Shown here: positions 5,941 to 6,698 of the stretch, one piece after another
Layout: each line of letters starts with the position of its first letter
Position numbering within the stretch: the first letter of the stretch is position 1
Assembly (NCBI GenBank): GCA_025362255.1
Contig: JANYGY010000135.1
Span: 1 to 6,698 of the forward strand
Direction of reading: 5' to 3'
Length of the DNA stretch: 6,698 bases
Origin: Planctomycetales bacterium
GTDB lineage: Bacteria > Planctomycetota > UBA11346
The notes under the pieces: model-generated
Told to the model about the DNA's origin: nothing
Seen by the model: the letters and a program-made list of their open reading frames with translations, nothing else
Databases searched by the model: none
Program-made: the position numbers and the translations under genes

Positions 5941-6698
5941 ATGGGTCTCACTGACGCATTCTTTCGTTCAAAGAGCAGCGTGGCCGAACGCGAGGCTCTA
6001 CCGCGTCTGACGATGGCTTTGTGGCAGACCGTGGCGAAGGGTTTTCGCCCTGATGAGCAATCGGTCGAAGGCGCCCGTTTCATCGAGCAAACCTCGGCGA
6101 TCACGGCGGCGCTCGCCGAGCTGCCACCGGGCAGTCAGCCTGACGGTGGATTGATCCGCTTGATGCTTGAGGCGTTGAGCGTGGCGCTTGACGAACGGGT
6201 CGCGGACCTGCACGCCCGCATTGACGAACTATCGGCCACCTGTCGCGCCCGCGATCGCGAACTCACGATCCAGAAACTTGCAGGCTCTTGGCAAACCGAC
6301 GAACTCGAACGCTGCCGCACCATGCTCGTGCAGCAATTGCGCGGTCGTGAAACCGTCATGCCCGGCAACGGCCCCGATGGCACCGCGCCGTTGGTCAGCC
6401 ATCTGCTGGCGACCCTGCTGCACATCTCGGCTCCGCCACCGCGGCCCCAGGCCAGCATTGGCCGCCGCAGCATCAGTGAAGATGGCGCGACCCCCGAGCC
6501 ACGCACGGCGCCCGCGCCACTCGACCCAGCCGCCGGCGAACGCGCAGTGATCGTCCAAGTGCTGCGCGAAGTCCTCGACGGAACCGCCCAGGCGCCGCGC
6601 CTGATGCGCGCCCTCGAAGACGCCGACCTCGCCAAACGCCTCGCCGATCTCGCCGCCGAACACCGCTCTTACCGCGGTATCCTTCAGCAGATCGGCGT
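5941..6698 (+). CDS. Unrecognised helical coiled-coil protein, 3' end cut by window edge
   Basis: An open frame from ATG 5941 runs off the right edge, giving 252 residues with no stop. I do not recognise a family. Residues 1-60 are mixed hydrophobic/charged helix. Residues 71-136 are heptad-like and rich in Leu, Glu and Arg, a probable coiled coil (LEALSVALDERVADLHARIDEL at its core). Residues 164-197 are a Pro/Ala/Arg-rich, probably disordered linker. Residues 199-252 are again helical (VIVQVLREVLDG, LMRALEDADLAKRLADLAAE). No signal peptide or membrane segment is visible. Third codon positions are strongly G/C, as in the neighbours, which supports this strand over the long antisense frames. 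No clear Shine-Dalgarno sequence precedes the ATG; in-frame TTG 5899 and GTG 5902 are alternatives after the stop at 5848-5850. Same direction as ruvX, 94 bp downstream, so it may be cotranscribed. Confidence 0.72.
   Translation, partial: MGLTDAFFRSKSSVAEREALPRLTMALWQTVAKGFRPDEQSVEGARFIEQTSAITAALAELPPGSQPDGGLIRLMLEALSVALDERVADLHARIDELSATCRARDRELTIQKLAGSWQTDELERCRTMLVQQLRGRETVMPGNGPDGTAPLVSHLLATLLHISAPPPRPQASIGRRSISEDGATPEPRTAPAPLDPAAGERAVIVQVLREVLDGTAQAPRLMRALEDADLAKRLADLAAEHRSYRGILQQIG

Noticed and set aside
6135..6663. Two overlapping minus-strand open frames near the right edge
   Set aside because: The plus-strand frame from 5941 has better third-position GC and a plausible helical protein; the minus-strand products are Ser/Arg-rich, low-complexity sequence.

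Overview
The window is GC-rich bacterial DNA with tightly packed genes, strongly GC-biased third codon positions and no sign of a phage, transposon, CRISPR array or RNA gene. The core genes are ordinary. The organism cannot be named from them. The small gene after ahcY carries an N-terminal Cys/MTP/CxxC motif that I know mainly from Bacteroidota and from some Planctomycetota/PVC-type genomes. With the high GC and scattered gene order, a PVC-like or related Gram-negative environmental bacterium is my best guess, held weakly.

Layout. (1) 1-878, minus strand: adenosylhomocysteinase (ahcY), cut at its 3' end by the window edge, so only its first 292 residues are present. (2) 879-985: a divergent intergenic region with a 6-bp stem-loop just upstream of the ahcY Shine-Dalgarno sequence and a 9-bp-arm perfect dyad at the start of the opposite gene. 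(3) 986-1603, plus: an unnamed protein with a predicted zinc-ribbon-like N-terminus, an internal membrane or lipoprotein-like segment and a tail with four Met-Gly motifs. (4) 1607-2320, minus: L-ribulose-5-phosphate 4-epimerase (araD), converging on the previous gene with a 3-bp gap. (5) About 2321-2395: the divergent araD/regulator region, with two imperfect 16-bp direct repeats exactly 32 bp apart. (6) 2396-3223, plus: an AraC-family regulator. (7) 3281-5846, plus: prfC (RF3), ybeY and ruvX/yqgF, joined by two 4-base ATGA stop/start overlaps. (8) 5941-6698, plus: an unrecognised helical, coiled-coil-rich protein running off the right edge.

How the genes fit together. AhcY clears S-adenosylhomocysteine in the methyl cycle. 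AraD and the divergent AraC-type protein look like a small regulated pentose-phosphate unit without the usual isomerase and kinase beside it. The prfC-ybeY-ruvX operon joins translation termination to two nucleases implicated in 16S rRNA maturation and ribosome quality control.

I found no large undescribed system. The points most worth a second look are the direct-repeat operator candidate, the dyad that can bury the ribosome binding site of the Met-Gly gene, that gene itself, and the His-to-Asp change in the YbeY zinc motif.
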